Source: JBJKSO01 sp046703825 (GTDB lineage: Bacteria > Chloroflexota > Dormibacteria > Aeolococcales > Bog-877). From it: a stretch of DNA of 64,000 nucleotides. Both the position numbers and the translations under genes were made by a program. Positions 24,838 to 34,125 of the stretch are shown piece by piece (within the stretch, counting starts at the first letter, position 1; each line of letters begins with the position of its first letter). Location: assembly GCA_046703825.1 (NCBI GenBank), contig JBJKSO010000075.1, positions 27,059 through 91,058 of the forward strand, read 5' to 3'. The notes beneath the pieces are model-generated. The model did no database searches and had not been told where the DNA came from. It saw nothing but the letters and a program-made list of their open reading frames with translations.

Positions 24838-25863
24838 CTAGAGGAAGAGTTCCGCCGCCAGCCGCAGTCGCGGGACCGGGCCCGCCACCAGCAAGAGGTC
24901 GGGCAAGCCCTGCTTCCACGCCTCGGCCCGCTCGCGCAAGCGCCCCAGCGGGCCGACCAGGGCCACCTCGTCCACCAGCGCCAGGGGTACGGCCGCCGCA
25001 GCCGCCTGACGTTCACCCGCCAGATAGAGATCCTGGATGGCTCTGGCCTCCGTCTCGAAGCCGAGCCGGCAGAACAGATTGAAGTGGAAGTTGGACTGGC
25101 GGCTGCCCATTCCCCCGATGTACAGGGCCAAGGTCGGCCGCAGCCGGTCGGCCGCCCGCTCCAGATCGTCGTCCATGACAATCGGCAGACTGGCGGAGAC
25201 CTCGAAGCCGGCGCGATCGCGGCCTCGCCGGGATAGGCCGGCGGCCAGCGCCTGCTGCTGCCAGCCCGAGCGCGCGGGGGCGTGAAAGCCAGCGTGCCAA
25301 CCGTCGGCGAGCTCTCCCGCCAGGGCGATGTTGCGAGGACCCTCGGCCGCCAGCCAGATGGGGAGGTCGTGGCGGAGCGGGTCGACGGTCAGGCGCAGGG
25401 CTCTCCCCCGACCGCCGGGGCGGGGCAAGTTCAGGTGGCGGCCCTGAAATGTCAGCGGAGCCTCGCGGCGAAGCGCCTGCCGAACCACCGCCACGTACTC
25501 ACGCGTGAACGAAACTGGCGGGGAAAACTCCGATCCGTACCAACCCTCGACCACCTGCGGGCCGGAGACCCCCAGGCCCAGAACGAAGCGCCCTCCGCAG
25601 AGGTGATCAAGCGTAGCTGCCGCCATCGCCATCGCCGTCGGGGGTCGAGCGTGCATCTGCGCCGCCGCCGTGCCCAACCTCAGGATGGAGGTGCGGCTGC
25701 CCCACCAGGCGAGCGGTGTCAGCGCGTCCGACCCGTAGGCCTCAGCGGTCCAAAGCGAGTCGTAGCCGAGCGCTTCGGCCTCGGCCACCAGCGGCGCGAG
25801 GTCGCCGGGCGGCAGCCGACCCCAGTAGTCGAGGCTCAGGCCTAGGCGCACCTGCTCGGGCAC
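24838..25863 (-). CDS. LLM-class (luciferase-like, probably F420-dependent) oxidoreductase
   Basis: 341 residues from the GTG at 25863 (VPEQVRLGLSL); GTG 25851 is an alternative, while longer readings would run into the divergent aminopeptidase gene. The bacterial-luciferase barrel is clear: LAPLVAEAEALGYDSLWTAE, LRLGTAAAQMHARPPTAMAM, HLCGGRFVLGLGVSGPQV and WLAAEGPRNIALAGELADGW. These resemble F420-dependent members (methylene-H4MPT reductase-like or F420-glucose-6-phosphate dehydrogenase-like) more than FMN monooxygenases. Substrate unknown. Its start is 62 bp from the divergent pepN start. Confidence 0.85.
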   Translation of the reverse strand: MPEQVRLGLSLDYWGRLPPGDLAPLVAEAEALGYDSLWTAEAYGSDALTPLAWWGSRTSILRLGTAAAQMHARPPTAMAMAAATLDHLCGGRFVLGLGVSGPQVVEGWYGSEFSPPVSFTREYVAVVRQALRREAPLTFQGRHLNLPRPGGRGRALRLTVDPLRHDLPIWLAAEGPRNIALAGELADGWHAGFHAPARSGWQQQALAAGLSRRGRDRAGFEVSASLPIVMDDDLERAADRLRPTLALYIGGMGSRQSNFHFNLFCRLGFETEARAIQDLYLAGERQAAAAAVPLALVDEVALVGPLGRLRERAEAWKQGLPDLLLVAGPVPRLRLAAELFL

Positions 25864-25925
25864 GTGCCAAGGGTATGGCCGGCCGCCTCGATCGTGGGTC
25901 GGCAGCGGCCAATTAAGCTTGGCCA

Positions 25926-28487
25926 ATGCCCCCAGATCGGACAATGACGCGCGCACTCGCGGCTGAGCGCGCGTCCCTGGTCGGCCAGTGCTCGTATCAG
26001 CTGTCCTTGGATCTCGCTCAGGGCCGCGAGCGATTTGGCTTCGACGTGACGGTTGACTTTCGCAGCGCCCGCCCCGGCTCCTCCACCTTCATCGACGCCA
26101 GGGTGGCCTCGGTTGGACGCGCGGAGCTGAATGGCGAGGAGTTGCCCGGGGATGCCTTCGACGGCAACACCCTGCGGCTTCCCAGGCTCGGCTCCACCAA
26201 CCACCTCACCGTCTCGGGCACCGCCAGCTACGACCGCGTCGGCTTGGGCATGCACCTGAGCGTGGATCCCGCCGACGGCGAGGCATACGTCTACAGCGAC
26301 CTCGAGCCGGACGAAGCCCACCGGGTCTTCCCCTGCTTCGACCAACCGGACATCAAGGGGAGGTTCGCCATCTCGGTCCGGGCGCCCCAGCACTGGACCG
26401 TGATCGCGGTCGAGCCGGGGGAGGCCTCAGCGCCGCTGCCGGATGGCAGCCGCATCTGGACCTTTCCCCCGACCATCCCTCTCTCCCCGTACATGCTCGG
26501 CATCGTCGGCGGTCCACTTCACAGCGTCCACGCCGAGCACCGCGGAATCCCCCTGGGGCTCCACTGCGCTCGGTCGCTGCGTGAGGCCATGGACACGGAC
26601 GATCTCTTCGAGGTCACCCGCCAAGGCCTCGATTACTTCGAAGAAGTGTTCGGGGTTCCCTATCCGTTCTCCAAGTACGACCAGGTCTTCTGCGCCGAAA
26701 AGCCCGACGGGGCAATGGAGTCACCCGCCTGCGTGACCATCACCGACCAGTACCTCTTTCGCGGCCGGCCCACCCAGAGCCAGATCACCGTGCGCACCAA
26801 CACCATCCTGCACGAGATGGCCCACATGTGGTTCGGCGACCTGGTAACGCTGCGCTGGTGGGACGATCTTTGGCTGAACGAGTCCTTCGCCAGTGTCATG
26901 GCCAATTTCGCGGTCAATCGGGCAACCAAGTACCGCGACGCACCCTACACCGCCACGTTCGAGGCCCAGCGCGCCCGTCGGGAGGATCAGCGCAGCACCA
27001 CTCACCCCATCGTGGTTGAGGTGCCGGACGTGCAGTCCGCTCGCCTCAACTTTGACCGGATCACCTACGAGAAGGGGGCCGCCGTGCTCCAGCAGCTGGC
27101 CGCCTACCTGGGTGAGGACGCCTTCTTCGCCGGTGTGAAGCGCCATCTGGAGACGCATCGCGAGGGCAATGCCGAGCTCAAGGACCTGATCGGCGCCCTG
27201 AACCAAGAGTCCGCACGAGACGTGCCCAGCTGGTCGCGACTGTGGCTCCAGACCTCGGGGGTGAACTCGCTCCGCCTGGAGCGCGGCCAGCCGGGGGCGA
27301 ATCGGAGAGCGGCGGTGACCATCGTCCAGTCCGGCGAGACTCGGGCGGGGGCCGGGCAGCCCAACCCGCTGCGTCCCCACCAGATCCTCCTCGGTGTGTA
27401 CGGTTGGTCGGGAAAGGCGCTGCGCCCTCTGGCCAAGGTGCCGGTGACCGTGGAAGGCGAGCGCACCGAAGTTCCGCTGGAGGCGGGGCTCGAAGCCGGC
27501 CCGCTCCTCGTGGTCAACGACGGCGCCCTCACCTACGCCAAGGTGCGCCTGGACCCCGAGTCGGAGGCGACCATGCGGTCCCACCTCGCCCAGATCGACG
27601 ACGAGATGGCGCGGGCTGTGCTCTGGGACTGCGCCTGGGACATGGTCCTGGACGCTGAGTCCCCCGCCGCCGACTTCTTGAAACTGGTGCGGCAGCATTC
27701 CCCCGCCGAGGACGACGCGGTGCTCCTTCAGCACCTGTGGAACTGCGCCCGCGGCGCGACCCGCCGCTACGGAGATCCCGAGCTGGCGAAGGCGCGAGAG
27801 AGTGACCTGGCAGCCAGCGTCGAGCAGCTACTTGACGCGAGTGAACCAGGCAGCGCGCGGCAGAACAGCTGGCTGCGCTGCTTCATCACGCTGGCGACCA
27901 CCGAAGCGCAGTTGCAGCGCTGCCTTCGTTTGCTCAAGGGCCGAGAGTCCCCCGCCGGCTTCGAGCTCGACCTGGAGCTGCGCTGGGCCCTCGTGCGTAG
28001 CCTGGCTGCCCGGGGGGTCATCGGTGAGGACGAGATCGAGCACACCCGGCAGCTCGACCGCAGCACCGGCGGGGAGACCTGGGCGGCAGCGGCGCGGGCG
28101 GCGCTCCCCGACCCGGACAGCAAGCGTTGGGGCTGGGAGGCGCTCTTCCAGGACCCCTCCACCAACAGCGAAGCGGCCCGCCTACTGGCTGTGAGCCTGG
28201 CAGGGGTGCATCGCGACGAACTGATACGCCCCTACTACCCGCGACTCGGTCCGGACGCCAGCTCGACACTCGAGCGGCGGGGCGCCGAGTACACCTTCGA
28301 GATGCTCTACTGGCTCGGGCTCTCCCTACCCCCCGATCCGGAACTTGAACGAGCCCTGCAGGTGGAGCTGGCCGGAGCTGAGCTGGATTCGGGTCTTAGA
28401 CGCCTGCTCACCGACATCCTGGAGGATACCCAGCGCGCGCTCCGGGCCCGCCAGCTGGACCGCCAGGCCCGCCCGCGCTTGGCCTGA
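25926..28487 (+). CDS. pepN: Aminopeptidase N (M1 family zinc metallopeptidase)
   Basis: 853 residues, the usual length of actinobacterial-type PepN. It removes N-terminal residues from peptides in the cytoplasm; no signal peptide is seen. The exopeptidase motif is a GAMES variant of GAMEN (PDGAMESPACV), and the zinc site HEMAHMW (His296, His300) is followed by the third ligand in LWLNESFA. TYEKGAAVL and the ERAP1-like helical C-terminal domain complete the family layout. ATG at 25926; an ATG at 25944 is also possible. It ends three bases before the convergent transaminase stop, leaving no room for a separate terminator. Confidence 0.94.
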   Translation: MPPDRTMTRALAAERASLVGQCSYQLSLDLAQGRERFGFDVTVDFRSARPGSSTFIDARVASVGRAELNGEELPGDAFDGNTLRLPRLGSTNHLTVSGTASYDRVGLGMHLSVDPADGEAYVYSDLEPDEAHRVFPCFDQPDIKGRFAISVRAPQHWTVIAVEPGEASAPLPDGSRIWTFPPTIPLSPYMLGIVGGPLHSVHAEHRGIPLGLHCARSLREAMDTDDLFEVTRQGLDYFEEVFGVPYPFSKYDQVFCAEKPDGAMESPACVTITDQYLFRGRPTQSQITVRTNTILHEMAHMWFGDLVTLRWWDDLWLNESFASVMANFAVNRATKYRDAPYTATFEAQRARREDQRSTTHPIVVEVPDVQSARLNFDRITYEKGAAVLQQLAAYLGEDAFFAGVKRHLETHREGNAELKDLIGALNQESARDVPSWSRLWLQTSGVNSLRLERGQPGANRRAAVTIVQSGETRAGAGQPNPLRPHQILLGVYGWSGKALRPLAKVPVTVEGERTEVPLEAGLEAGPLLVVNDGALTYAKVRLDPESEATMRSHLAQIDDEMARAVLWDCAWDMVLDAESPAADFLKLVRQHSPAEDDAVLLQHLWNCARGATRRYGDPELAKARESDLAASVEQLLDASEPGSARQNSWLRCFITLATTEAQLQRCLRLLKGRESPAGFELDLELRWALVRSLAARGVIGEDEIEHTRQLDRSTGGETWAAAARAALPDPDSKRWGWEALFQDPSTNSEAARLLAVSLAGVHRDELIRPYYPRLGPDASSTLERRGAEYTFEMLYWLGLSLPPDPELERALQVELAGAELDSGLRRLLTDILEDTQRALRARQLDRQARPRLA

Positions 28488-28490
28488 GCT

Positions 28491-29879
28491 TCAGCCCCGG
28501 TAGTAGCCGTCGGCCACGCTGAGCGCCTGATCGAGCGCCTCGAGGGCGAAGCGCAGCTCGTCCTCCTGGACCACCAGCGGCGGCGCCACGTGGATGCGGT
28601 TGAAGTGGGTGAATGGCCACACCCCCCGCTCCCGCAGGGCTGCAGCCACCTTGGCCATGGGGGCGTTGGCTTCCCCCGAGGCGTTGAAGGGCACCAGCAT
28701 CTCCTTGCTGGTCCGGTCCCGGACCAGCTCCACCGCCCAGAAGAGCCCGCGGCCGCGAACCTCTCCCACGCTGGGGTGGCGGGCGGCGAGCTCGCTCAGA
28801 GAGGGTCCCAGTACCCGGGAGCCCAGATCACGCACCCGCTCCAGGATTCGCTCCTGCTCGAAGACCTCGAAGGTGGCCAGGCCGGAGGCGCAGGCCAGCG
28901 GGTGGCCGGAGTAGGTGAGCCCACCGGGGTACGGCCGCTCGGAGAAACTCTCTGCGATCGCTTTCGAGATCAGTACCCCGCCAAGCGGCACGTAGCCGGA
29001 GTTGATCCCCTTGGCAAAGGTGATCAGATCGGGCGCCACCCCCCAGGCGTCGACGGCGAACCACTCTCCGATCCGGCCAAAGCCGACCATCACCTCGTCG
29101 CAGATCAGCATGATCCCGTGGCGGTCGCAGAGCTCCCGCACCCCGGCCAGGTAGCCGTCCGGAGGCACCAGCACTCCATTGGTACCCACCACCGTCTCCA
29201 GCAGCACCGCCGCCACCGACTGCGGTCCCTCGAACTCGATCACCTGGGCCAGGTGGGCCAGCGAGCGCTCGCACTCCTGAGCCGGATCGGCGGCGCCGAA
29301 GGAGGACCGGTAAGGGTAGGGACCGATGAAGCGGACCACCCCCGGAATCCCCGGCTCGCTCCCCCAGCGCCGCGGCTCGCCGGTGGCGGTGATCGAGCCC
29401 CCGGTGGCGCCGTGGTAGGAGCGGTAGGCGCTGAGAATTTTGCTGCGACCGGTGTGCAGCCGAGCCATCCGCATGGCATGCTCGTTGGCCTCGGTGCCGC
29501 CGCTGGTGAAGAACACCATGCTCAGCTCACCGGGTGCCCGCTCGACGATCCGGCGCGCCAGCTCTGCGCGGACGTCGTTGGCGAACGACGGGGCGATGGT
29601 GCAGAGCCGGTCCGCCTGCTCCTTGATCGCCGCCACCAGTGCCGGGTGCTGGTGCCCGAGGTTGGCGTTGATCAGCTGCGAGCCCAAGTCCAGGTAGCGG
29701 TGCCCCTGGTAGTCCCAGAACCAGCAGCCCTGGGCTCCCGCCACCGCCAGCGGGGTGATCCGCTTCTGAGCCGACCAAGAGTGGAAGACGTAGCGCCGGT
29801 CCAGCTCGTAGACCTGCTGGCCTCGAGTCTCCCCTTCGCCCGCCGTCAGCGCCGGCTCAGCGGTTGCGCGGGAAGCCAA
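28491..29879 (-). CDS. Class III omega-amino-acid aminotransferase (beta-alanine/taurine:pyruvate type)
   Basis: 462 residues. PLP fold type I, class III: MVFFTSGGTEANEHAMRMAR, the YHGATGG loop, LICDEVMVGFGRIGEWF and the PLP lysine in ITFAKGINSGYVPLGG. The TTG at 29879 overlaps the upstream dehydrogenase gene by 23 bp and has only a weak SD, so the start is tentative. Coupling to methylmalonate/malonate-semialdehyde dehydrogenase suggests an omega-amino acid (beta-alanine, beta-aminoisobutyrate or taurine) is deaminated to a semialdehyde that the partner oxidises to an acyl-CoA. Exact donor unproven. Confidence 0.88.
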   Translation of the reverse strand: MASRATAEPALTAGEGETRGQQVYELDRRYVFHSWSAQKRITPLAVAGAQGCWFWDYQGHRYLDLGSQLINANLGHQHPALVAAIKEQADRLCTIAPSFANDVRAELARRIVERAPGELSMVFFTSGGTEANEHAMRMARLHTGRSKILSAYRSYHGATGGSITATGEPRRWGSEPGIPGVVRFIGPYPYRSSFGAADPAQECERSLAHLAQVIEFEGPQSVAAVLLETVVGTNGVLVPPDGYLAGVRELCDRHGIMLICDEVMVGFGRIGEWFAVDAWGVAPDLITFAKGINSGYVPLGGVLISKAIAESFSERPYPGGLTYSGHPLACASGLATFEVFEQERILERVRDLGSRVLGPSLSELAARHPSVGEVRGRGLFWAVELVRDRTSKEMLVPFNASGEANAPMAKVAAALRERGVWPFTHFNRIHVAPPLVVQEDELRFALEALDQALSVADGYYRG

Positions 29880-31395
29880 GATCCACCTTGCTGGTGGCAG
29901 GGTCGGGCCAGCGGCTGGTCACCACTTTGGCCCGGGTGTAGAAGTGGATGCCATCGGGTCCGTACATGTGGGCGTCTCCGAACAGCGAGTCCTTCCAGCC
30001 GCCAAAGGCGTAGTACCCCACTGGCACCGGAATCGGCACGTTGATCCCCACCATCCCCGCCCGGACCTCCTCTTCGAAGCGGCTGGCGGCCCCGCCATCC
30101 CGGGTGAAGATCGCCACCCCGTTGCCGTAGCGATTGGAGTTGACCACTTCCATGGCCTCCGAGTACGAACCCGCCCGGACCACCGAAAGCACCGGCCCAA
30201 AGATCTCATCCTGGTAGACCCGCATCTGCGGTCGCACGCGGTCGAGTAGGGTCGCGCCCAGAAAGAATCCCCCGTTCGGGAACTGAAGCTCGGTACCGTC
30301 CACCACCACCGAGGCGCCCTCGGCGCGGGCGACCTCGAGGTAAGAAGCCACCCGGTCTCGGTGGTCCTTGGTGATCAGCGGACCCATCTCCGAGTTGGGA
30401 TCGTCGCCGGGGCCAATCCTGAGCTTGCCGATCCGCTCCGCGATCCCCGCCAGGAGCGGCTCTGCCACCTCCCCCACCGCGACCACCACCGAGATCGCCA
30501 TGCAGCGCTCACCCGCCGAGCCGTAAGCAGCGGAGACCGCGGCGTCGGCGGCCATGGCCACGTCCGCGTCCGGCAGCACCACCATGTGGTTCTTGGCGCC
30601 TCCCAGCGCCTGGACCCGCTTTCCGAAGGCCGCCGCGGTGCGGTAGATGTACTGCGCGATCGGGGTGGACCCGACAAAGCTGACGGCATCCACCCCCGGG
30701 TACTCCAGCAGCCGGTCCACGGCCTCCTTGTCCCCCTGGACCACGTTGAGCACCCCGGCGGGCAGGCCCGCCTCCAGCATCAGCTGCGCCAGCTCCACCG
30801 ATGCACTGGGATCCTTCTCGCTGGGCTTCAGCACGAAGGTGTTGCCGCAGGCGATCGCGTTGCTGAGCATCCACAGCGGCACCATCACCGGGAAGTTGAA
30901 GGGCGTGATCCCGGCAACAACGCCGAGCGGCTGGCGCAGCTGGTGCACCGAGACGCCCGTCGAGGCCTGGGCTGAGTAGCCGCCCTTCAGCAGATGCGCC
31001 ACCCCGCAGGCGAAGTCCAGGTTCTCCAGACCTCGCTCCACCTCACCCAGAGCGTCCTGGCGCACCTTGCCGTGCTCCCGGGTGATGATTTCTGCTAGCC
31101 GGTGCCGGTTGGCCGCGACCGCCTCCCGGACCGCGAACAGGGTCTGGGTGCGCCGGGCCAGCGATGTGCGGCTCCATGACTCGAACGCCTCCCGCGCCGC
31201 CTCCACCGCCCGGTCGACCTCGGCGGCCGAGCAGAAGGGGACTCGAGCCTGCTCGGCTCCGGTGGCCGGGTTGAAGACCGGCCCAGCTCGCGCCGTCTCA
31301 GGCACGGACGGCTCCCCCGCCACGAAGCAGGGCACGATGCGCGGGTCCAGCCCTGACCCAGTGGATCTGGGCCGGCTATTGGCCGCAGTCGCCAA
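29857..31395 (-). CDS. mmsA: Methylmalonate-/malonate-semialdehyde dehydrogenase (CoA-acylating)
   Basis: 512 residues from a TTG at 31395 that follows a strong SD (GGGGAGG, five-base gap). Oxidises methylmalonate or malonate semialdehyde to propionyl- or acetyl-CoA with NAD and CoA. ALDH-superfamily motifs are GITPFNFPVMVPLWM, CGNTFVLKPSEKDPSAS (typical of MMSDH), FVGSTPIAQYIY and the catalytic cysteine in GSAGERCMAIS. The general-base Glu of ordinary ALDHs is absent from the ALGGAKNHMVVLPDAD segment, as expected for the acylating type. It is 38 bp downstream of the aldo/keto reductase gene and overlaps the transaminase gene, a classic catabolic pair. Confidence 0.92.
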   Translation of the reverse strand: MATAANSRPRSTGSGLDPRIVPCFVAGEPSVPETARAGPVFNPATGAEQARVPFCSAAEVDRAVEAAREAFESWSRTSLARRTQTLFAVREAVAANRHRLAEIITREHGKVRQDALGEVERGLENLDFACGVAHLLKGGYSAQASTGVSVHQLRQPLGVVAGITPFNFPVMVPLWMLSNAIACGNTFVLKPSEKDPSASVELAQLMLEAGLPAGVLNVVQGDKEAVDRLLEYPGVDAVSFVGSTPIAQYIYRTAAAFGKRVQALGGAKNHMVVLPDADVAMAADAAVSAAYGSAGERCMAISVVVAVGEVAEPLLAGIAERIGKLRIGPGDDPNSEMGPLITKDHRDRVASYLEVARAEGASVVVDGTELQFPNGGFFLGATLLDRVRPQMRVYQDEIFGPVLSVVRAGSYSEAMEVVNSNRYGNGVAIFTRDGGAASRFEEEVRAGMVGINVPIPVPVGYYAFGGWKDSLFGDAHMYGPDGIHFYTRAKVVTSRWPDPATSKVDLGFPRNR

Positions 31396-31433
31396 CTGCT
31401 CCTCCCCGAATCTGGCCGTGGATGGAACCCAGT

Positions 31434-32222
31434 CTAGGCGGCGGAAGCCAACTCGGTTACCACCTGTCGCTGCTCCGCAGCAAAGAAGGGCGGCGTGCCG
31501 GCTCGAGCGTTGGTGCACACCCGTTCGACACGGCTGGTGGCGGTGAGCACCGAAGTGACCCGCAGATCGGACGCAACCCACTTCAGCACCGCCTCCGCCC
31601 AGCTCCTCACCCCGAGCGCCTCGAGTTGTCCGGGGGGAACAGCTCTCAGGATTCCCCGCTGGAGCGGACTGTGGGTTAGCACTCCCAACCCCAGCTGCTG
31701 CGCCAGGGGCAGCAGCTCGCGTTCCGCCTGGCGACGCAGAGGGTTGTATGGGATCTGAACCATGTCGAGCCTCCCGGTGCGCATCACCCTGATCAGCTCG
31801 GGAAAGTCGCTCTCGCTGTTGACCGTAGCGCCGACCGCACCCACTCGCCCCTCCTGCTTGAGGCGCTCAAGCTGGGCCAGTTGCACCTCCCAGGCGAGGA
31901 GGTTGTGCACCTGGTAGATGTCTATGCGGCCGAAAAGCGCCAGCGCGTGGTCGATCTGGGCTCGCGCCTCCTGAGGCGTGGGTGCCCACACCTTGGTGGC
32001 CACCAGAAACCGCTGCCGCAGGGAGCCGAGCGCTTTTGCCATGACTTCTTCGCCACGGCCGTACATCGGCGAGGAATCCAACAGGTTGATACCGGTGGCC
32101 AGCGCCGCCTCGACTATCGGTGTCCGGTCCTCGGCAGTGTCAAAGGTGCGCCAGGTGCCCAGCCCCACCGCGGAGCACTCCAGCGCGGTGCGACCCAACC
32201 GCCGACGCGAGATCGATGCCAC
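31434..32222 (-). CDS. Aldo/keto reductase
   Basis: 262 residues, shorter than the usual 300-330. NAD(P)H-dependent carbonyl reductase of the AKR TIM-barrel family. The catalytic tetrad is visible: Asp in NLLDSSPMYG, Tyr in the same element, Lys in LVATKVWAP and His in IYQVHNLL. The C-terminal cofactor-binding part is abbreviated (VTSVLTATSRVERV in place of the usual IPGTSSxxRLxEN), which makes the cofactor preference unclear. First gene of the leftward AKR-mmsA-transaminase row; substrate possibly a semialdehyde from the same pathway (inference). Confidence 0.85.
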   Translation of the reverse strand: MASISRRRLGRTALECSAVGLGTWRTFDTAEDRTPIVEAALATGINLLDSSPMYGRGEEVMAKALGSLRQRFLVATKVWAPTPQEARAQIDHALALFGRIDIYQVHNLLAWEVQLAQLERLKQEGRVGAVGATVNSESDFPELIRVMRTGRLDMVQIPYNPLRRQAERELLPLAQQLGLGVLTHSPLQRGILRAVPPGQLEALGVRSWAEAVLKWVASDLRVTSVLTATSRVERVCTNARAGTPPFFAAEQRQVVTELASAA

Positions 32223-32493
32223 TCTCGCTCCAAGCTAACGCCCTGGGGCCCCGGCAGGTGCCCGTTTCTGCACCCCTCTCCTAACTTGCCATGGCTAGGC
32301 CCAGGGTCCCAGAGCGCGCCCCGGCAGTCTATCCGACACGGCACACGCGTACGAGAAAAGGCGTAAATGAACGGGAGGATCTGCTACATTACCGCGCGGC
32401 TAAGGGACTGGCTTGGCCATGCAGATTTCGGCTGCGCGACGGCACCACTGGTCCCAACTCGAACGTGAGCAGGGCCAGTGCGGGGAGGGATTG

Positions 32494-33750
32494 ATGGCCA
32501 CGCGGTGGACGCTACCCGGAGAGCGCATTCCCGAGGCATGGTTCAACGTCCTGCCGCGGCTTTCCGAACCGCTGATGCCCCCGCTCAACCCGCAAACACG
32601 AGAGCCGGTGGGTCCGGACCAGCTAGCGCCTCTGTTCCCGATGGCGCTGATCGGCCAAGAGGTGTCGCCGGACCCCTGGATCGACATCCCCGGCGAGGTT
32701 CTGGACGTTCTGCGCCTCTGGCGCCCCACTCCGCTGGTCCGCGCCCGACGTCTCGAGCAGGCTTTGGGCACGCCGGCCCGCATCTACTACAAGGACGAAT
32801 CGGTCTCACCGGCAGGCTCGCACAAGCCCAACACCGCGGTGCCGCAGGCTTACTTCAACAAGGCGGAGGGCGTGCACCGGCTCGCCACCGAGACCGGAGC
32901 CGGCCAGTGGGGCAGCGCGCTGGCGTTTGCCACTGCCCTTTTCGGACTGGACTGCAAGGTCTACATGGTGCGGGCCTCGGCGGAGCAAAAGCCCTACCGC
33001 CGGATCATGATGGAGACGTGGGGAGCAGAGGTCGAGTCCTCCCCCGTCGACGATCCGACCCACCCCGGCTCACTGGGCACCGCCATCAGCGACGCGGTCC
33101 GGGACGCGGCGGGACGGGAGGACTCCCACTACTCGCTGGGTTCGGTTTTGAATCACGTGCTGCTGCATCAGACCGTGATCGGCCTGGAGGCTGAACAGCA
33201 GCTGCGCCTGGCTGGCGAGGAGCGCCCTGACATCGTCATCGGTTGCTGCGGTGGCGGGTCCAACTTGGGTGGACTGGCCCTGCCCTTTGTGCCTCAGCCC
33301 GAGGTCAAGCTGCGGGCGGTCGAGCCCTCCTCCTGTCCCACCCTGACCGCGGGCAAGTTCGAGTACGACTTTGGCGACACCGCTGGGATGACGCCGTTGC
33401 TGGCGATGTACACCCTTGGCCACGAATTCGTGCCGCCGTCAATCCACGCGGGCGGTCTGCGCTACCACGGCGATGCGCCGATCATCAGCCAGCTGGTCAA
33501 GACCGGCCGGATGGAAGCGGTTGCCTACCCGCAGAAGAGCGTCTTCGACGCCGCCGTCAAGTTCGCCCGGACCCAGGGCACGATTCCGGCCCCGGAGACG
33601 GCACACGCCATCCGGGCGGTCATCGACGAGGCCCTGCGCGCGAAGGAGGCGGCTGAAGAGCCGGTCATCCTCTTCGGCTACAGCGGCCACGGGTTGCTCG
33701 ATCTGCAGGCCTACGCCGACTACCAGGCGGGACGGCTTCAGGACACCTGA
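32494..33750 (+). CDS. TrpB2-type tryptophan synthase beta-like PLP enzyme
   Basis: 418 residues from the ATG at 32494, preceded by GGGGAGGG; the family start IPEAWFNVLPRLSEPL follows at once, which settles the start against longer readings from 32413. Condenses indole with serine (or phosphoserine) to tryptophan in characterised TrpB2 proteins. PLP lysine in AGSHKPNTA, the TETGAGQWGSALA loop and the phosphate cup GCCGGGSNLGG are intact. The extended N-terminus and IHAGGLRYHG insert mark TrpB2 rather than TrpB1. No trpA or other trp gene is adjacent, so an indole-salvage role is likely. Confidence 0.9.
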   Translation: MATRWTLPGERIPEAWFNVLPRLSEPLMPPLNPQTREPVGPDQLAPLFPMALIGQEVSPDPWIDIPGEVLDVLRLWRPTPLVRARRLEQALGTPARIYYKDESVSPAGSHKPNTAVPQAYFNKAEGVHRLATETGAGQWGSALAFATALFGLDCKVYMVRASAEQKPYRRIMMETWGAEVESSPVDDPTHPGSLGTAISDAVRDAAGREDSHYSLGSVLNHVLLHQTVIGLEAEQQLRLAGEERPDIVIGCCGGGSNLGGLALPFVPQPEVKLRAVEPSSCPTLTAGKFEYDFGDTAGMTPLLAMYTLGHEFVPPSIHAGGLRYHGDAPIISQLVKTGRMEAVAYPQKSVFDAAVKFARTQGTIPAPETAHAIRAVIDEALRAKEAAEEPVILFGYSGHGLLDLQAYADYQAGRLQDT

Positions 33751-33780
33751 CCCGCGCCGGCGTGCCCCCGAGGGGCGGCG

Positions 33781-34125
33781 TCAGCGGCTCGGCAGCGACC
33801 CAAGATCTTCGACCCCGTGCTCGAGCCACCACTTTCCTGCCCTCCAAGCCCAAGCCAGCCCCATGATGGACAGCAGCGCGATCGCACCCTTGCGGATGGA
33901 CGCCCGTCGGCCCTCGCTGAGCCTCGGTGGCGGATAGACGGCGCGAGCGATGGTGGCCGACAGCCAGCCCTGCCACCACCCGGCGCAGCCGATCGCCAGC
34001 CTCTGTCGCATCTGTCCGCTGACTCGCGCGCCGGCAAGGCTCCAGACGGCCAGCCAGACCGCCGCGCTGGCGATGCTGTAGGACGTATAGGATCCCGAGC
34101 GCCTACTTGGGCGCTGAGACGGCAT
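33781..34125 (-). CDS. Small membrane protein of unknown function
   Basis: 114 residues from the ATG at 34125. Three hydrophobic stretches are visible (SYSIASAAVWLAVWSLAG, IGCAGWWQGWLSATIA and AIALLSIMGLAWAWRA), separated by basic segments. Trp-rich throughout. No family recognised. It converges with the TrpB2 gene across 30 bp containing a short GC hairpin (GCCCC/GGGGC around 33764-33776). Reality of the gene is moderately likely from residue pattern only. Confidence 0.45.
   Translation of the reverse strand: MPSQRPSRRSGSYTSYSIASAAVWLAVWSLAGARVSGQMRQRLAIGCAGWWQGWLSATIARAVYPPPRLSEGRRASIRKGAIALLSIMGLAWAWRAGKWWLEHGVEDLGSLPSR

Noticed and set aside
33762..33778. Short GC hairpin between the TrpB2 and small membrane protein genes as a terminator
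   Set aside because: Only a five-base-pair stem and no T-run on either strand; too weak to list as a terminator.
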